Source: Albimonas donghaensis
GTDB lineage: Bacteria; Pseudomonadota; Alphaproteobacteria; Rhodobacterales; Rhodobacteraceae
Reading direction: 5' to 3'
DNA length: 64,000 bases
Assembly: GCF_900106695.1 (NCBI RefSeq)
Contig: NZ_FNMZ01000004.1
Location: 1-64,000, forward strand
Part shown: piece by piece, positions 52,351 through 60,941 of the stretch
How positions within the stretch are numbered: the first letter of the stretch is position 1
Layout of the letters: each line of letters opens with the position of its first letter
The notes under the pieces: model-generated
The model's database searches: none
Seen by the model: only the letters and a program-made list of their open reading frames with translations
Told to the model about the DNA's origin: nothing
Made by a program: the position numbers and the translations under genes

Positions 52351-53340
52351 TCAAAGCGCCTCGTCGGTGATGGCGTGGGTCCAGGCGCCCTCGGGGGCCT
52401 TGGTGATCACCGGGTCCGACCCGCCGGCCAGCAGCGATTCCACCGTGCGCTCGTAAGCCGCCGGGTCCAGCGCGCCGTTCGAGCCCGCGGTCAGCTTGGC
52501 GATCTCGCCCATCATCCGCTTCTGGTGCTTTTCGGTCTGGGCGCCGGTCGCGTCGTTCTCCAGCACGATCTCGGCGGCCTCGTCCGGGTTGGCCTCGGCG
52601 TATTTCCAGCCCTTCATCGAGGCCCGCACGAACTTCACCATGGTCGCGGCGAATTCGGGATCGGCCAGCTTGTCCTCCAGCGCGTAGATCCCATCCTCCA
52701 GCGTGGCGACGCCCTGATCCTCGTATTTGAAGGTGATCAGATCGTCCTCGGAGATGCCGGCGTCGATCACCTGCCAGTATTCGTTATAGGTCATGGTCGA
52801 AATGCAGGCCGCCTGCTTCTGCAACAGCGGATCGACGTTGAAGCCCTGCTTGAGCACGGTCACGCCGTCCGCGCCGCCCTCGGTCGGGATGCCGAGATGG
52901 CCCATCCAGGACAGGAACGGGTATTCGTTGCCGTAGAACCAGACGCCGAGGGTCTTGCCCGGGAAGTCCTCCGGCGTCTTGATGCCGCTTTCCTTGAGGC
53001 AGGTCAGCATCATGCCCGAGGACGTGAAGGGCTGGGCGATGTTGACCACCGGCACGCCGCGTTCCCGCGCCGCCAGCGCCGAAGGCATCCAGTCCACCAT
53101 CACGTCGGCGCCGCCGCCGGCGAGCACCTGCACCGGGGCCACGTCCGGGCCGCCGGGGAGGATTTCGACGTCGAGGCCCTCTTCCTCGTAGAACCCCTTG
53201 TCCGCGGCGACGTAATAGCCGGCGAACTGGGCCTGGGTGACCCATTTGAGCTGCAGGGTCACGTCCTCCGCCTGGGCGGCGGGGGCGGCGAGGCCCAGGG
53301 CCGCGGCCAGCGCCGCGCCGAGTTTCAGAGCTTGGGTCAT
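52351..53340 (-). CDS. ABC transporter substrate-binding protein (NMT1/THI5-like)
   Basis: Periplasmic binding protein of 329 aa with a signal peptide (KLGAALAAALGLAAPAAQA). The NMT1-like core opens with LQLKWVTQAQFAGYYVAADK and GFYEEEGLDVEI; PDVAPVQVLAGGGADVMVDW and FSTMTYNEYW-like segments follow. Relatives encoded beside dihydropyrimidinase genes bind pyrimidine or hydantoin-type compounds; thiamine-precursor binding is an alternative. It is the last gene of the minus-strand cluster, 128 bases after the TUDOR-like small gene, with no hairpin seen to separate it. Confidence 0.92.
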   Translation of the reverse strand: MTQALKLGAALAAALGLAAPAAQAEDVTLQLKWVTQAQFAGYYVAADKGFYEEEGLDVEILPGGPDVAPVQVLAGGGADVMVDWMPSALAARERGVPVVNIAQPFTSSGMMLTCLKESGIKTPEDFPGKTLGVWFYGNEYPFLSWMGHLGIPTEGGADGVTVLKQGFNVDPLLQKQAACISTMTYNEYWQVIDAGISEDDLITFKYEDQGVATLEDGIYALEDKLADPEFAATMVKFVRASMKGWKYAEANPDEAAEIVLENDATGAQTEKHQKRMMGEIAKLTAGSNGALDPAAYERTVESLLAGGSDPVITKAPEGAWTHAITDEAL

Positions 53341-53468
53341 CGGTCTCTCCTGTTGCTTCCGACGCGCTTGCGGCGCCTGTTGGCTGTCAAATCGCTACCG
53401 CGGCGCGGAAGCGTGGTCAAACTCCGTTCACGCTCCGCCGCGGCGCCTTCGTCGCAGGCGCCGACTTC

Positions 53469-53684
53469 TCAGGCGAGGCTCAGTTCCGAATGCGCCTTGA
53501 GCACTTCTCCGCCGTTCTCCAGCCGCAGCAGATAGGCCGGGTTGTCCGGCGTCGCGTTGCGCACCACGCGGGTTCCCTTGATCACCCGCTCGACGCGCTC
53601 GGTGTAGACGGTCTCGACCCGGCCGGCGCCGGAGCCGCGGCCCCAGGCCCAGGTCACCCGCTCGCCCTCGCCGAAGGGGGTCAT
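53469..53684 (-). CDS. Small TUDOR-like (HVA1/DUF2945) protein
   Basis: A 71-aa protein of the hypervirulence-associated TUDOR domain family. The pattern is VTWAWGRGSGAGRVETVYTE, followed by a basic VIKGTRVVRNATPDNPAYLL segment and KAHSELSL at the end. The family forms a small SH3-like barrel of unknown function. Its ATG overlaps the stop of the upstream ABC permease gene (ATGA at 53681-53684), so it is expressed with the transporter although it has no transport role that is known. Confidence 0.88.
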   Translation of the reverse strand: MTPFGEGERVTWAWGRGSGAGRVETVYTERVERVIKGTRVVRNATPDNPAYLLRLENGGEVLKAHSELSLA

Positions 53685-54655
53685 GCGCGCGCCCCCCGCT
53701 GCGAGGGATGCCAGAAGGTCACCGCCTGCTCGATCAGCGCGATGATCCCGTAGAAGGCCGACCCGGCGAGCGCCGCCAGCGCGATCTCGGCCCAGACCAT
53801 GTCGACGTTCATGCGCCCGACCTCGGTCGAAATCCGGAAGCCCATGCCCACGGTGGGGGTGCCGAAGAACTCCGCCACGATGGCCCCGATCAGGGCGAGG
53901 GTGGAGGCGATCTTGAGCCCGTTGAAGATGAAGGGCGCGGCCATCGGCAGGCGCAGGCGCAGCAGGGTCTGGCGATGGCTCGCCGCCCAGGTGCGCATCA
54001 GGTCGAGCTGCATGCGCTCGGCCGCCTTCAGCCCCTCGACCGTGTTCACCAGCATCGGGAAGAACACCATGACCACCACCACCGCGGCCTTGGAGGGCCA
54101 GTCGAAGCCGAACCACATGACCATGATCGGGGCGATGCCGACGATGGGCAGCGCGGCGACGAAATTGCCCACCGGCAGCAACCCGCGCTGCAGGAAGGGG
54201 GAGCGGTCGATGGCGAGCGCGCAGACCACCGCCGCGGAGCAGCCGAGCGCGTAGCCGATCAGGACCGAGCGCAGGAAGGTCTGGGAGAAGTCCGCGTAGA
54301 GGATCGGAAGCGACCCCGCGAAGCGCGCCGCGATGGCGGAGGGCGGCGGCAGCAGCACCGGCGGGATGCGGGCCCCGACGGCGACGGCCTCCCACAGGAA
54401 CAGAAGCGTCGCGCCGAAGATCAGCGGGATGGCGAGGCGCAGGGCGCGGTCTCCGCCCCCGCCGGACTGCCCCACGCGGGCCGCCAGCGCCGCCACCAGC
54501 GCCCAGGCGCAGGCCCAGGCGCCCAGCACCAGCGCCCAGCCCCAGGCGGGCATGCCGTCCCGCGCCAGCATCAGCGAAATCAGCCCCAGCCCCAGGGCGG
54601 CCGGGGCCAGCAGCAGCGGCTGGCGCGCCAGCCCGTTGAGCGCGAGATCCCGCAT
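53681..54655 (-). CDS. ABC transporter permease (second)
   Basis: Inner-membrane permease of 324 aa of the NMT1-associated (SsuC/TauC-like) class. About seven hydrophobic segments are present, with a C-terminal permease domain (about 120-310) containing the cytoplasmic loop AERMQLDLMRTWAASHRQTL and then RLPMAAPFIFNGLKIAS, which contacts the ATPase. The N-terminal 90 residues are an extra pair of helices. The start shares a base with the stop of the first permease gene (TGATG). It probably forms a heterodimer with the 292-aa permease in a pyrimidine-related importer. Confidence 0.92.
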   Translation of the reverse strand: MRDLALNGLARQPLLLAPAALGLGLISLMLARDGMPAWGWALVLGAWACAWALVAALAARVGQSGGGGDRALRLAIPLIFGATLLFLWEAVAVGARIPPVLLPPPSAIAARFAGSLPILYADFSQTFLRSVLIGYALGCSAAVVCALAIDRSPFLQRGLLPVGNFVAALPIVGIAPIMVMWFGFDWPSKAAVVVVMVFFPMLVNTVEGLKAAERMQLDLMRTWAASHRQTLLRLRLPMAAPFIFNGLKIASTLALIGAIVAEFFGTPTVGMGFRISTEVGRMNVDMVWAEIALAALAGSAFYGIIALIEQAVTFWHPSQRGARA

Positions 54656-55533
54656 CACACGCCCCCCGCCTGTCCGCGCCGCGCCAGCGTGATCCGCCCC
54701 GCCAGCCCGACCAGCGCCACCAGCACCGCGGCCAGGGCCGCGGCGGCGAAGAGCGCCGACCAGATCTGCACGGTCTGTCCGTAATAGCTGCCGGCCAGCA
54801 GCCGCGCGCCCAGCCCCGCCACGGCGCCGGTGGGCAGCTCGCCCACGATGGCGCCCAGCAGGCTGGCCGCGACCGCGACCTTGAGGGAGGCGAACAGGTA
54901 GGGCGTCGCCGCCGGCCAGCGCAGTTTCCAGAACACCTGGCCCCGGTCCGCCGACCAGGTGCGCATCAGGTCCAGCTGAATGGCGTCGGGCGACCGGAAC
55001 CCCTTCACCATCCCCACGGCGACGGGGAAGAAGCTGAGATAGGTGGAGATCAGCGCCTTGGGGATCAGTCCCGACAGGCCGACCGCGTTCAGCACCACGA
55101 TGATCATCGGCGCGATGGCCAGGATCGGCACGGTCTGCGAGGCGATGACCCAGGGCATCACCGACAGGTCCATGGCCCGGTTGTGGACGATCCCCACCGC
55201 CAGCGCCATGCCCAGCGCCGTGCCGAACACGAAGCCCAGCATCGTCGCCGACAGCGTGATCCAGCCATGGTAGACGAGACTGCGCTTGGAGGTGATCTTC
55301 TTCTCGAAGGTCGTCTCCCAGATCTCCACCGCCACCTGGTGGGGGACGGGCAGCACCGGGCGGTCCTGCGCCATGGTGTTGGCGAGCATCGTGGCGAAGG
55401 GGACCTCGGTCTTGGCCCGCGCGGCCTGGTCCCGCTCCCATTGCAGGTTCAGCCCGGCGGCGGCGACATACCAGAGCGCCAGGATGGCCGCGACCACCGT
55501 GAGCACCGGAAACGAGGCGCGCAGCCTGTTCAT
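54655..55533 (-). CDS. ABC transporter permease (first)
   Basis: Inner-membrane permease of 292 aa. The N-terminal helix (about 9-29) is followed by a periplasmic loop, then the permease domain with FGTALGMALAVGIVHNRA, QTVPILAIAPMIIVVLNAVG and the ATPase-contact loop DAIQLDLMRTWSADRGQVFW. It is translationally coupled to the second permease (TGATG) and starts 12 bases after the ATP-binding subunit gene. It belongs to the same importer as the binding protein at 52351-53340. Confidence 0.93.
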   Translation of the reverse strand: MNRLRASFPVLTVVAAILALWYVAAAGLNLQWERDQAARAKTEVPFATMLANTMAQDRPVLPVPHQVAVEIWETTFEKKITSKRSLVYHGWITLSATMLGFVFGTALGMALAVGIVHNRAMDLSVMPWVIASQTVPILAIAPMIIVVLNAVGLSGLIPKALISTYLSFFPVAVGMVKGFRSPDAIQLDLMRTWSADRGQVFWKLRWPAATPYLFASLKVAVAASLLGAIVGELPTGAVAGLGARLLAGSYYGQTVQIWSALFAAAALAAVLVALVGLAGRITLARRGQAGGV

Positions 55534-55545
55534 CGCGCCCCCGCC

Positions 55546-56364
55546 TCAGTCATAGGAGTGCCCAGCCCGCAGCCCCTCGCGCACCCGGTGGGCGACGTCG
55601 AGGAATTCGGGGGTCTCGCGGATGTCCAGCGGGCGCTCACGGGGGAGGGGGCTGTCGATGATCTCGGTGATGCGGCCGGGACGGGGGCTCATCACCACGA
55701 TCTTGGTCGAGAGATACACCGCCTCGGGGATCGAATGGGTGACGAAGCAGATGGTCTTGCCGGTCTCGTCCCACAGCTTGAGGAGCTGTTCGTTGAGGTG
55801 GTCGCGCACGATCTCGTCCAGCGCGCCGAAGGGCTCGTCCATCAGCAGGATGTCGGCGTCGAAGGCCAGCGCCCGGGCGATGGAGGCGCGTTGCTGCATC
55901 CCCCCCGAAAGCTGCCAGGGGAATTTCTTCTCGAACCCCGCCAGTTCGACCAGCTCCAGCACCCGCGCCGTGCGGGCGGCCTGCTCGGCCCTGGAAAAGC
56001 CCATGATCTCCAGCGGCAGGCGGATGTTGCCGCCGATGGTCCGCCACGGATAAAGCGCCGCGGCCTGGAACACATAGCCATAGGCCCGCGCCAGCCGCGC
56101 CTCCTGCGGCGTCATCCCGTTGACCGAGATCGCGCCGGAGGACGGCTGCTCCAGGTCCGCGATCACCCGCAGGAACGTGGTCTTGCCGCAGCCCGAAGGC
56201 CCGATGAAGGAGACGAACTCGCCCTTCCCGACGTCCAGATCGACGTTCGAGAGCGCGTGGACCGGCCCGTCATTGGTCTGAAAGGTCAGGTTGAGGTCCC
56301 GCGCCTCGATCACGGCGCGGGAGGCGGCGGCGGCTGGGGTCGCGGAGGACGCGGCCTGGCTCAT
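55546..56364 (-). CDS. ABC transporter ATP-binding protein
   Basis: Nucleotide-binding subunit of 272 aa of the SsuB/TauB-like class. Walker A is GPSGCGKTT (about 57-65), Q-loop VFQAAALYPW, signature LSGGMQQRASIARAL (about 152-166), Walker B ILLMDEPFGALD and switch His in VTHSIPEA. The N-terminal 17 residues are Ala/Ser-rich. It lies 6 bases after hydA, which fits an operon in which uptake and degradation of the pyrimidine are expressed together. Confidence 0.95.
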   Translation of the reverse strand: MSQAASSATPAAAASRAVIEARDLNLTFQTNDGPVHALSNVDLDVGKGEFVSFIGPSGCGKTTFLRVIADLEQPSSGAISVNGMTPQEARLARAYGYVFQAAALYPWRTIGGNIRLPLEIMGFSRAEQAARTARVLELVELAGFEKKFPWQLSGGMQQRASIARALAFDADILLMDEPFGALDEIVRDHLNEQLLKLWDETGKTICFVTHSIPEAVYLSTKIVVMSPRPGRITEIIDSPLPRERPLDIRETPEFLDVAHRVREGLRAGHSYD

Positions 56365-56370
56365 GGGCGC

Positions 56371-57831
56371 TCAGACCCCCGAGGGGATGTTGAGCGGATC
56401 GCGGTCGATCCGCCGCGGCGCGGTCAGCGCCTTCCACTTCGACAGCGCCTGGTTGGGCGCCGGGAAGGCGGGACGCGGGATGAATTTCCCCCGGCCGGGT
56501 TTGGGGGAGACATTGGAGCCGGCGGACCAGACCACTTCCCCGCGCGAGAGCGTGTAGCGCGGCAGGCCGTTGACCTCGAACCCTTCGAAGACGTTGTAGT
56601 CGATGATGGATTTCTGCGTGGCGGCCTGGATGGTCTTGGAGGCCTTGGGATCCCAGACCACCAGATCCGCGTCCGCCCCGACGGCCACCGCGCCCTTGCG
56701 GGGATAGCAGTTGAGGATCTTGGCGATGTTGGTGGAGGTGACGGCGACGAATTCCTCGGGCGTCAGGCGCCCCGTCTCCACCCCCCGCGACCACAGCACC
56801 GAAAGCCGGTCCTCCAGCCCCCCGGTCCCGTTCGGAATCTGGGTGAAGTCGTTGAGGCCGAAGCGCTTCTGTTCGGTCGAGAAGGCGCAATGGTCGGTGG
56901 CCACCACTTGCAACGAGCCCGCGATCAGCCCGTTCCACAGCCCGTCCTGGTGCAGTTTCGAGCGGAAGGGCGGGGACATCACCCGGCGGGCGGCGTAGTC
57001 CCAGTCCTTGTCGAAATACTCGCTCTCATCCAGCGTCAGGTGCTGGACCAGCGGCTCTCCGTAGACGCGCATCCCCTTCTGGCGGGCGCGCCGGATGGCC
57101 TCATGCGCCTGCTCGCAGGACACATGCACGATGTAGAGCGGCACACCGGCGGCGTCGGCGATCATGATGGCGCGGTTGGCGGCCTCGCCCTCGACCTCGG
57201 GGGGGCGGGAATAGGCGTGGCCCTCGGGGCCGGTGACGCCCTCGGCCAGGTATTTCTGCTGAAGCTCCGCGACCACGTCGCCGTTCTCGGCATGGACCAG
57301 CGGCATGGCGCCGAGTTCGGCGCAGCGCTTGAAGGACGCGAACATCTCGTCGTCCTGCACCATCAGCGCGCCCTTGTAGGCCATGAAGTGCTTGAACGTG
57401 TTCACGCCGCGGTCGACGACCCATTTCATCTCGTCGAAGATGGTCTCGTTCCAGCCGGTGATGGCCATGTGATACGAGATGTCGACGCAGATCTGGTCCT
57501 TCGACTTGCGGTCCCAGGCCTCGATGGCGTTTTTCAGCGAGCCGTCCTCGCCGGGCAGGCAGAAGTCCACCAGCATGGTGGTGCCGCCGGCGGCCGCCGC
57601 GTAGGTGCCGGACGCGAAGGTCTCGGCCGCGGTGGTGCCCATGAAGGGCATTTCCAGATGGGTGTGGGGGTCGATGCCGCCGGGAATGACATAGGCGTCG
57701 GAGGCGTCGAGGGTCTCGTCCCCCGTCAGGTTCTCCCCGATCTCGATGATCTTCTCGTTCTCGACCAGAACGTCGGCCTTGTACGAACGGTCGGCGGTGA
57801 CGACGGTGCCGCCCTTGATCACTGTAGTCAT
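56371..57831 (-). CDS. hydA: Dihydropyrimidinase
   Basis: Zinc amidohydrolase that opens 5,6-dihydrouracil or dihydrothymine to the N-carbamoyl-beta-amino acid, the second step of reductive pyrimidine breakdown. 486 aa. The metal motif GGIDPHTHLEMP is near residue 52, the carbamylated-lysine segment TFKHFMAYKGALM near 145, and further metal residues are in PLVHAENGDVV (about 178) and YIVHVSCEQ (about 235). ATDHCAFS near residue 312 carries the catalytic Asp. The start overlaps the stop of an unrelated small membrane protein gene (ATGA), separating it from hyuC. Downstream are the ABC importer genes. Confidence 0.95.
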   Translation of the reverse strand: MTTVIKGGTVVTADRSYKADVLVENEKIIEIGENLTGDETLDASDAYVIPGGIDPHTHLEMPFMGTTAAETFASGTYAAAAGGTTMLVDFCLPGEDGSLKNAIEAWDRKSKDQICVDISYHMAITGWNETIFDEMKWVVDRGVNTFKHFMAYKGALMVQDDEMFASFKRCAELGAMPLVHAENGDVVAELQQKYLAEGVTGPEGHAYSRPPEVEGEAANRAIMIADAAGVPLYIVHVSCEQAHEAIRRARQKGMRVYGEPLVQHLTLDESEYFDKDWDYAARRVMSPPFRSKLHQDGLWNGLIAGSLQVVATDHCAFSTEQKRFGLNDFTQIPNGTGGLEDRLSVLWSRGVETGRLTPEEFVAVTSTNIAKILNCYPRKGAVAVGADADLVVWDPKASKTIQAATQKSIIDYNVFEGFEVNGLPRYTLSRGEVVWSAGSNVSPKPGRGKFIPRPAFPAPNQALSKWKALTAPRRIDRDPLNIPSGV

Positions 57832-58349
57832 TTTTGCACACCTTCTGATAGAACTTTGCCGCTCACCCCCAACTCCGACAGAGAAAAGAATATAGCGCCA
57901 ACGAAAATTAAGTAGATCGCCGCCCTGTAGAAGCGATTCTGGCGACGACGCTCGACTTCATTTTCAGATACAGCTTCGTCCGTGTTCTCACAAAGTCCGC
58001 GAAATATCATTCCGAACGCGATGCCGTCTTCAATCGCCTTGTCCAGGCTTTTGTAGTCTGCACCTTGCACATGCATCTTCACGGGCATCGCCGACCAAGC
58101 GCTAAAGAAAAAAGCCAATATAAATAGCAGCACTGAAAGCACCAAATAAGGCTTGTTGGTCCAAGCTTCACCATCTCCACGGACCAACGCCGCAGCAGCT
58201 ATGGATACCCCCGCAAGAACAAGTGAACGTTGATCGGCCGCCAGCCCAAATCCATTCTGAGCCTCGAGGCGTTTCTGACATGCGGCATATGCTTCTCGCC
58301 AAAACGCGAGTTCCGCTTGCTCCCTAAGCCGCCTTTTCTCACTTCCCAT
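57828..58349 (-). CDS. Unknown three-helix membrane protein in an AT-rich block
   Basis: A 173-aa protein of no family that I can name. A charged N-terminal segment (1-38, predicted helical, KRRLREQAELAFWREAYAA) precedes two membrane helices (about 41-60 and 66-87). A soluble linker (90-140) follows, then a third helix (about 146-166). The DNA is far AT-richer than the flanking pyrimidine genes, so the gene is probably a recent acquisition. It lies exactly between hyuC and hydA, and its stop overlaps the hydA ATG (ATGA). The architecture resembles small membrane effectors of defence systems only in general layout; no function is assigned. Confidence 0.72.
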   Translation of the reverse strand: MGSEKRRLREQAELAFWREAYAACQKRLEAQNGFGLAADQRSLVLAGVSIAAAALVRGDGEAWTNKPYLVLSVLLFILAFFFSAWSAMPVKMHVQGADYKSLDKAIEDGIAFGMIFRGLCENTDEAVSENEVERRRQNRFYRAAIYLIFVGAIFFSLSELGVSGKVLSEGVQK

Positions 58350-58401
58350 GTTAGCACCGATTGATTAGTTTGGAGGGAGTTGAAATCTCGAGGACCAAGC
58401 A

Positions 58402-58572
58402 ATGTCTGGAAACGGCAAAAAACCTCCGACAAAAATTGGGAAACCTGAGAGGCTAGAGAGAAGCGCGATTTTGAATTTTGAGACTAGGCGAATTCCTCCA
58501 GCACTAAGGGACGCAACTAACGTTTCAAAGTCGCGTCTACCGAGCGAAAAGCCTGACACACCGAAGAAGTAG
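58402..58572 (+). CDS. Small basic ORF divergent from the membrane protein gene
   Basis: A 56-codon frame on the plus strand within the same AT-rich block, starting 53 bases from the membrane protein start. The product is very basic (Lys/Arg-rich, with KKPPTKIGKPERLERS early and SEKPDTPKK at the end) and lacks hydrophobic segments. A CGAGGA lies about 8 bases before the ATG. It ends 4 bases before the hyuC stop on the other strand. Coding status is uncertain; it could be a nucleic-acid-binding partner or a chance frame. Confidence 0.35.
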   Translation: MSGNGKKPPTKIGKPERLERSAILNFETRRIPPALRDATNVSKSRLPSEKPDTPKK

Positions 58573-58576
58573 TTTC

Positions 58577-59827
58577 TCACCCCACGATCTCCGCCGTCTC
58601 CAGCACCGCATGCAGCAGCACCGCGGTCCCGGCCGCGGCCCATTCCTTCGAGATCTCTTCGTCCTCGTTGTGGCTCAGCCCGTCCACGCAGGGGCACATG
58701 ATCATCGAGGTCGGGGCGACCCGGTTGATCCAGCAGGCGTCGTGGCCGGCGCCCGAGATGATGTCCATGGAGGAATATCCCAGCCGGTCCGAGGCCCGCC
58801 GCACCGCCGCCACGCAGCCCTCGTCGAAGGTCACCGGGTCGAAATGGCCGGTCGCCTCGATCTCGATGCCCAGGCCCAGCGCCTCGGCGATCTTCGGGGC
58901 CTCGGCCTCCAGCTCCGCCTTCATGGCGTCGAGCGTCTCCTGGTCGGGGGAGCGGAAATCGACGGTGAACACGGTCTTGCCCGGGATCACGTTGCGCGAG
59001 TTCGGGTAGACCTCCACATGACCGACGGCGCCGACCGCGCGGGGCTGGTGACGCATGGCGATGGTATGGACCAATTCGGTGATCCGGGCCATGCCCAGCC
59101 CGGCGTTGACCCGCATCGGCATGGGGGTCGAGCCGGTATGCGCGTCCTTGCCGGTCAGCGTGACCTGAAGCCACCACAGGCCCTGGCCATGGGTGACGAC
59201 GCCGATATCCTTGCCCTCGGCTTCGAGGATCGGGCCCTGCTCGATATGCAGCTCGAACATCGCCTTCATCTTGCGGGCGCCGACTTCCTCCGCCCCGATC
59301 CAGCCGATGCGCTGGAGTTCGGTGTGGAAGGAATGGCCCTCGGCATCCACCCGGTCATAGGCCCAGTCGAGCGTATGCACCCCGGCGAACACGCCCGAGG
59401 CCATCATGGCGGGGGCGAAGCGGGTGCCCTCCTCGTTGGTCCAGTTGACCAGCACGATGGGATGTCTGGTCCTGATATTGAGGTCGTTGAGCGTCCGGAC
59501 CGCCTCCAGCCCGCCCAGCACGCCGAGAATGCCGTCATAGCGGCCGCCGGTGGGCTGGGTGTCGAGATGCGAGCCCATGTAGACCGGCGGCAGTTCCGGG
59601 TCCTCGCCCTCGCGGCGGAAGAACATGGTGCCCATGCGGTCGACGCCCATGGTCATGCCCGCGGCCTCGGCCCATTTCTGGAAGAGGCGGCGCCCCTCGG
59701 CGTCGGCGTCGGTCAGCGTCTGGCGGTTGTTGCCGCCGCGCACGCCCGGGCCGATCTCGGCCAGCTCGTGGATCGAGTCCCAGAGCCGGTCGGCGTTGAT
59801 CTGAAGGTTGGAGCCGAGTTCCGTCAT
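58577..59827 (-). CDS. hyuC: N-carbamoyl-beta-amino acid amidohydrolase (Zn-dependent, AmaB/HyuC family)
   Basis: M20-type metallohydrolase of 416 aa, expected to release beta-alanine (or its methyl form), CO2 and ammonia from the dihydropyrimidinase product. Metal and substrate motifs: GSHLDTQPTGGRYDG (about 86-100), TNEEGTRFAPAMMASGVF (about 121-138), HIEQGPILEAEG (about 189), the dimerisation-domain GKDAHTGSTPMP, and the C-terminal GAGHDACWINRVAPTSMIM. Allantoate or hydantoin derivatives are alternative substrates in this family. ATG 59827 (MTELGSNLQINADRLW) fits the family N-terminus. It is divergent from rutR, with a RutR-type site between them. Confidence 0.93.
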   Translation of the reverse strand: MTELGSNLQINADRLWDSIHELAEIGPGVRGGNNRQTLTDADAEGRRLFQKWAEAAGMTMGVDRMGTMFFRREGEDPELPPVYMGSHLDTQPTGGRYDGILGVLGGLEAVRTLNDLNIRTRHPIVLVNWTNEEGTRFAPAMMASGVFAGVHTLDWAYDRVDAEGHSFHTELQRIGWIGAEEVGARKMKAMFELHIEQGPILEAEGKDIGVVTHGQGLWWLQVTLTGKDAHTGSTPMPMRVNAGLGMARITELVHTIAMRHQPRAVGAVGHVEVYPNSRNVIPGKTVFTVDFRSPDQETLDAMKAELEAEAPKIAEALGLGIEIEATGHFDPVTFDEGCVAAVRRASDRLGYSSMDIISGAGHDACWINRVAPTSMIMCPCVDGLSHNEDEEISKEWAAAGTAVLLHAVLETAEIVG

Positions 59828-59934
59828 GTCGAGGCCGTCTTTCCGCCGCCGGAAAGCGGCTCGTCGCTGGGGCTGCGTCGGGGTCCGGAGAGGCGGCGGG
59901 CGGGCCGGTCTCCGGCGAAAGCGCTTGCGGTGTG

Positions 59935-59950
59935 TTAACCGTCTGGTCAA
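59935..59950. promoter_or_regulatory. RutR-type operator
   Basis: TTAACCGTCTGGTCAA fits the known RutR consensus TTGACCANNTGGTCAA: the right arm is perfect and the left arm matches at 5 of 7 positions. It lies 108-123 bases before hyuC (minus) and about 145 before the rutR TTG start (plus), the expected position for joint control. Confidence 0.75.
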
Positions 59951-60093
59951 ACTTCACGCTATCAGGACCGCAGGTCCGGTCAACACGAAAAAGCCGCGGC
60001 CCCCGGGTCACGCGGCGCCCTGCCCCGGAGGAGCCCCGCCATGACGGCGACCGTCCCGCCCCCCCTGTCCGCCCCCCCGGAAGGGCGGCGGCG

Positions 60094-60870
60094 TTGAGCG
60101 CGCCCCCGCAAGGCCCCGACTCGGATCCGGCCCCCGATTCCCCCCGCGCCGCGCGCACCAAGCGGCGGACGCGCATCCAGGCGGAGAACGAGGAGAAGAT
60201 CCTCGACTCAGCGCTCGACGCCTTCGCCCAGCACGGGTTCCGCGGGACCACGCTGGACCAGATCGCCGAGGGCGCGGGCATGTCCAAGCCCAACCTGCTT
60301 TATTACTTCCGCCGCAAGGAGGACATCCACGCCGCCCTGATGACCCGCCTGCTGGAGGAGTGGCTGGAGCCGCTGGAGGCGTTCTCGGCCCAGGGCGACC
60401 CGATGCGGGAGATCCGCGCCTATATCCGCCGCAAGCTGGAGATGGCGCGGGAGAAGCCCCGCGAAAGCCGGCTCTTCGCCTCCGAGATCATGTCGGGCGC
60501 GCCGCGGATCGAGGAATACCTCTCGGGCCGGCTGAAGGCGCTGGTGGATGAGAAGACGCGGGTGATCCGGGCCTGGATCGCGGATGGCAAGATCCGCCGG
60601 GTGGACCCGCATCACCTGATCTTCGCGATCTGGGCGACGACCCAGCATTACGCGGATTTCGACGTGCAGGTGCGGCTGCTGCTGGACGCGAAGGCCGGGG
60701 CGGACGGGCATCTGGACGACGCGGCGCGGTTCCTGGAGGAGCTGTTCCTGCGCGGCCTGGCGCCGGGGACGGAGCCTGACGGGAGCCCCGGCGCGGGGTC
60801 CGGCGGGAGAACAGGCGCGGGCCCCGACGGGAGAACGGGCGCGGGCCCCGACGGAAAAACGGGCGGCTAG
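60094..60870 (+). CDS. rutR: TetR-family regulator RutR
   Basis: Pyrimidine-responsive repressor of the TetR family; relatives release DNA on binding uracil or thymine. 258 aa from TTG 60094, which has GGAAGGG upstream; a longer ATG-started frame would run through the operator and encode a non-family leader. The HTH domain (about residues 25-80) reads TRIQAENEEKILDSALDAFA, HGFRGTTLDQIAEGAGMSKP and NLLYYFRRKEDI. The ligand domain ends near residue 225. The last 30 residues are a Gly-rich repeat (GAGPDGRT units) encoded by 27-bp repeats. The TAG stop is completed by the first base of the inserted IS. Confidence 0.9.
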   Translation: MSAPPQGPDSDPAPDSPRAARTKRRTRIQAENEEKILDSALDAFAQHGFRGTTLDQIAEGAGMSKPNLLYYFRRKEDIHAALMTRLLEEWLEPLEAFSAQGDPMREIRAYIRRKLEMAREKPRESRLFASEIMSGAPRIEEYLSGRLKALVDEKTRVIRAWIADGKIRRVDPHHLIFAIWATTQHYADFDVQVRLLLDAKAGADGHLDDAARFLEELFLRGLAPGTEPDGSPGAGSGGRTGAGPDGRTGAGPDGKTGG

Positions 60871-60941
60871 GGCGCGTCCCCATAAACGGGATTCCCATGA
60901 CCTCGCATCTTTGATTCACTCTCCGAGAGGAGGAGGTAACG

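Noticed and set aside
55183-57915. 910-aa open frame antisense to the pyrimidine operon
   Set aside because: Antisense shadow of permease, ATPase and hydA genes, which all carry clear motifs.
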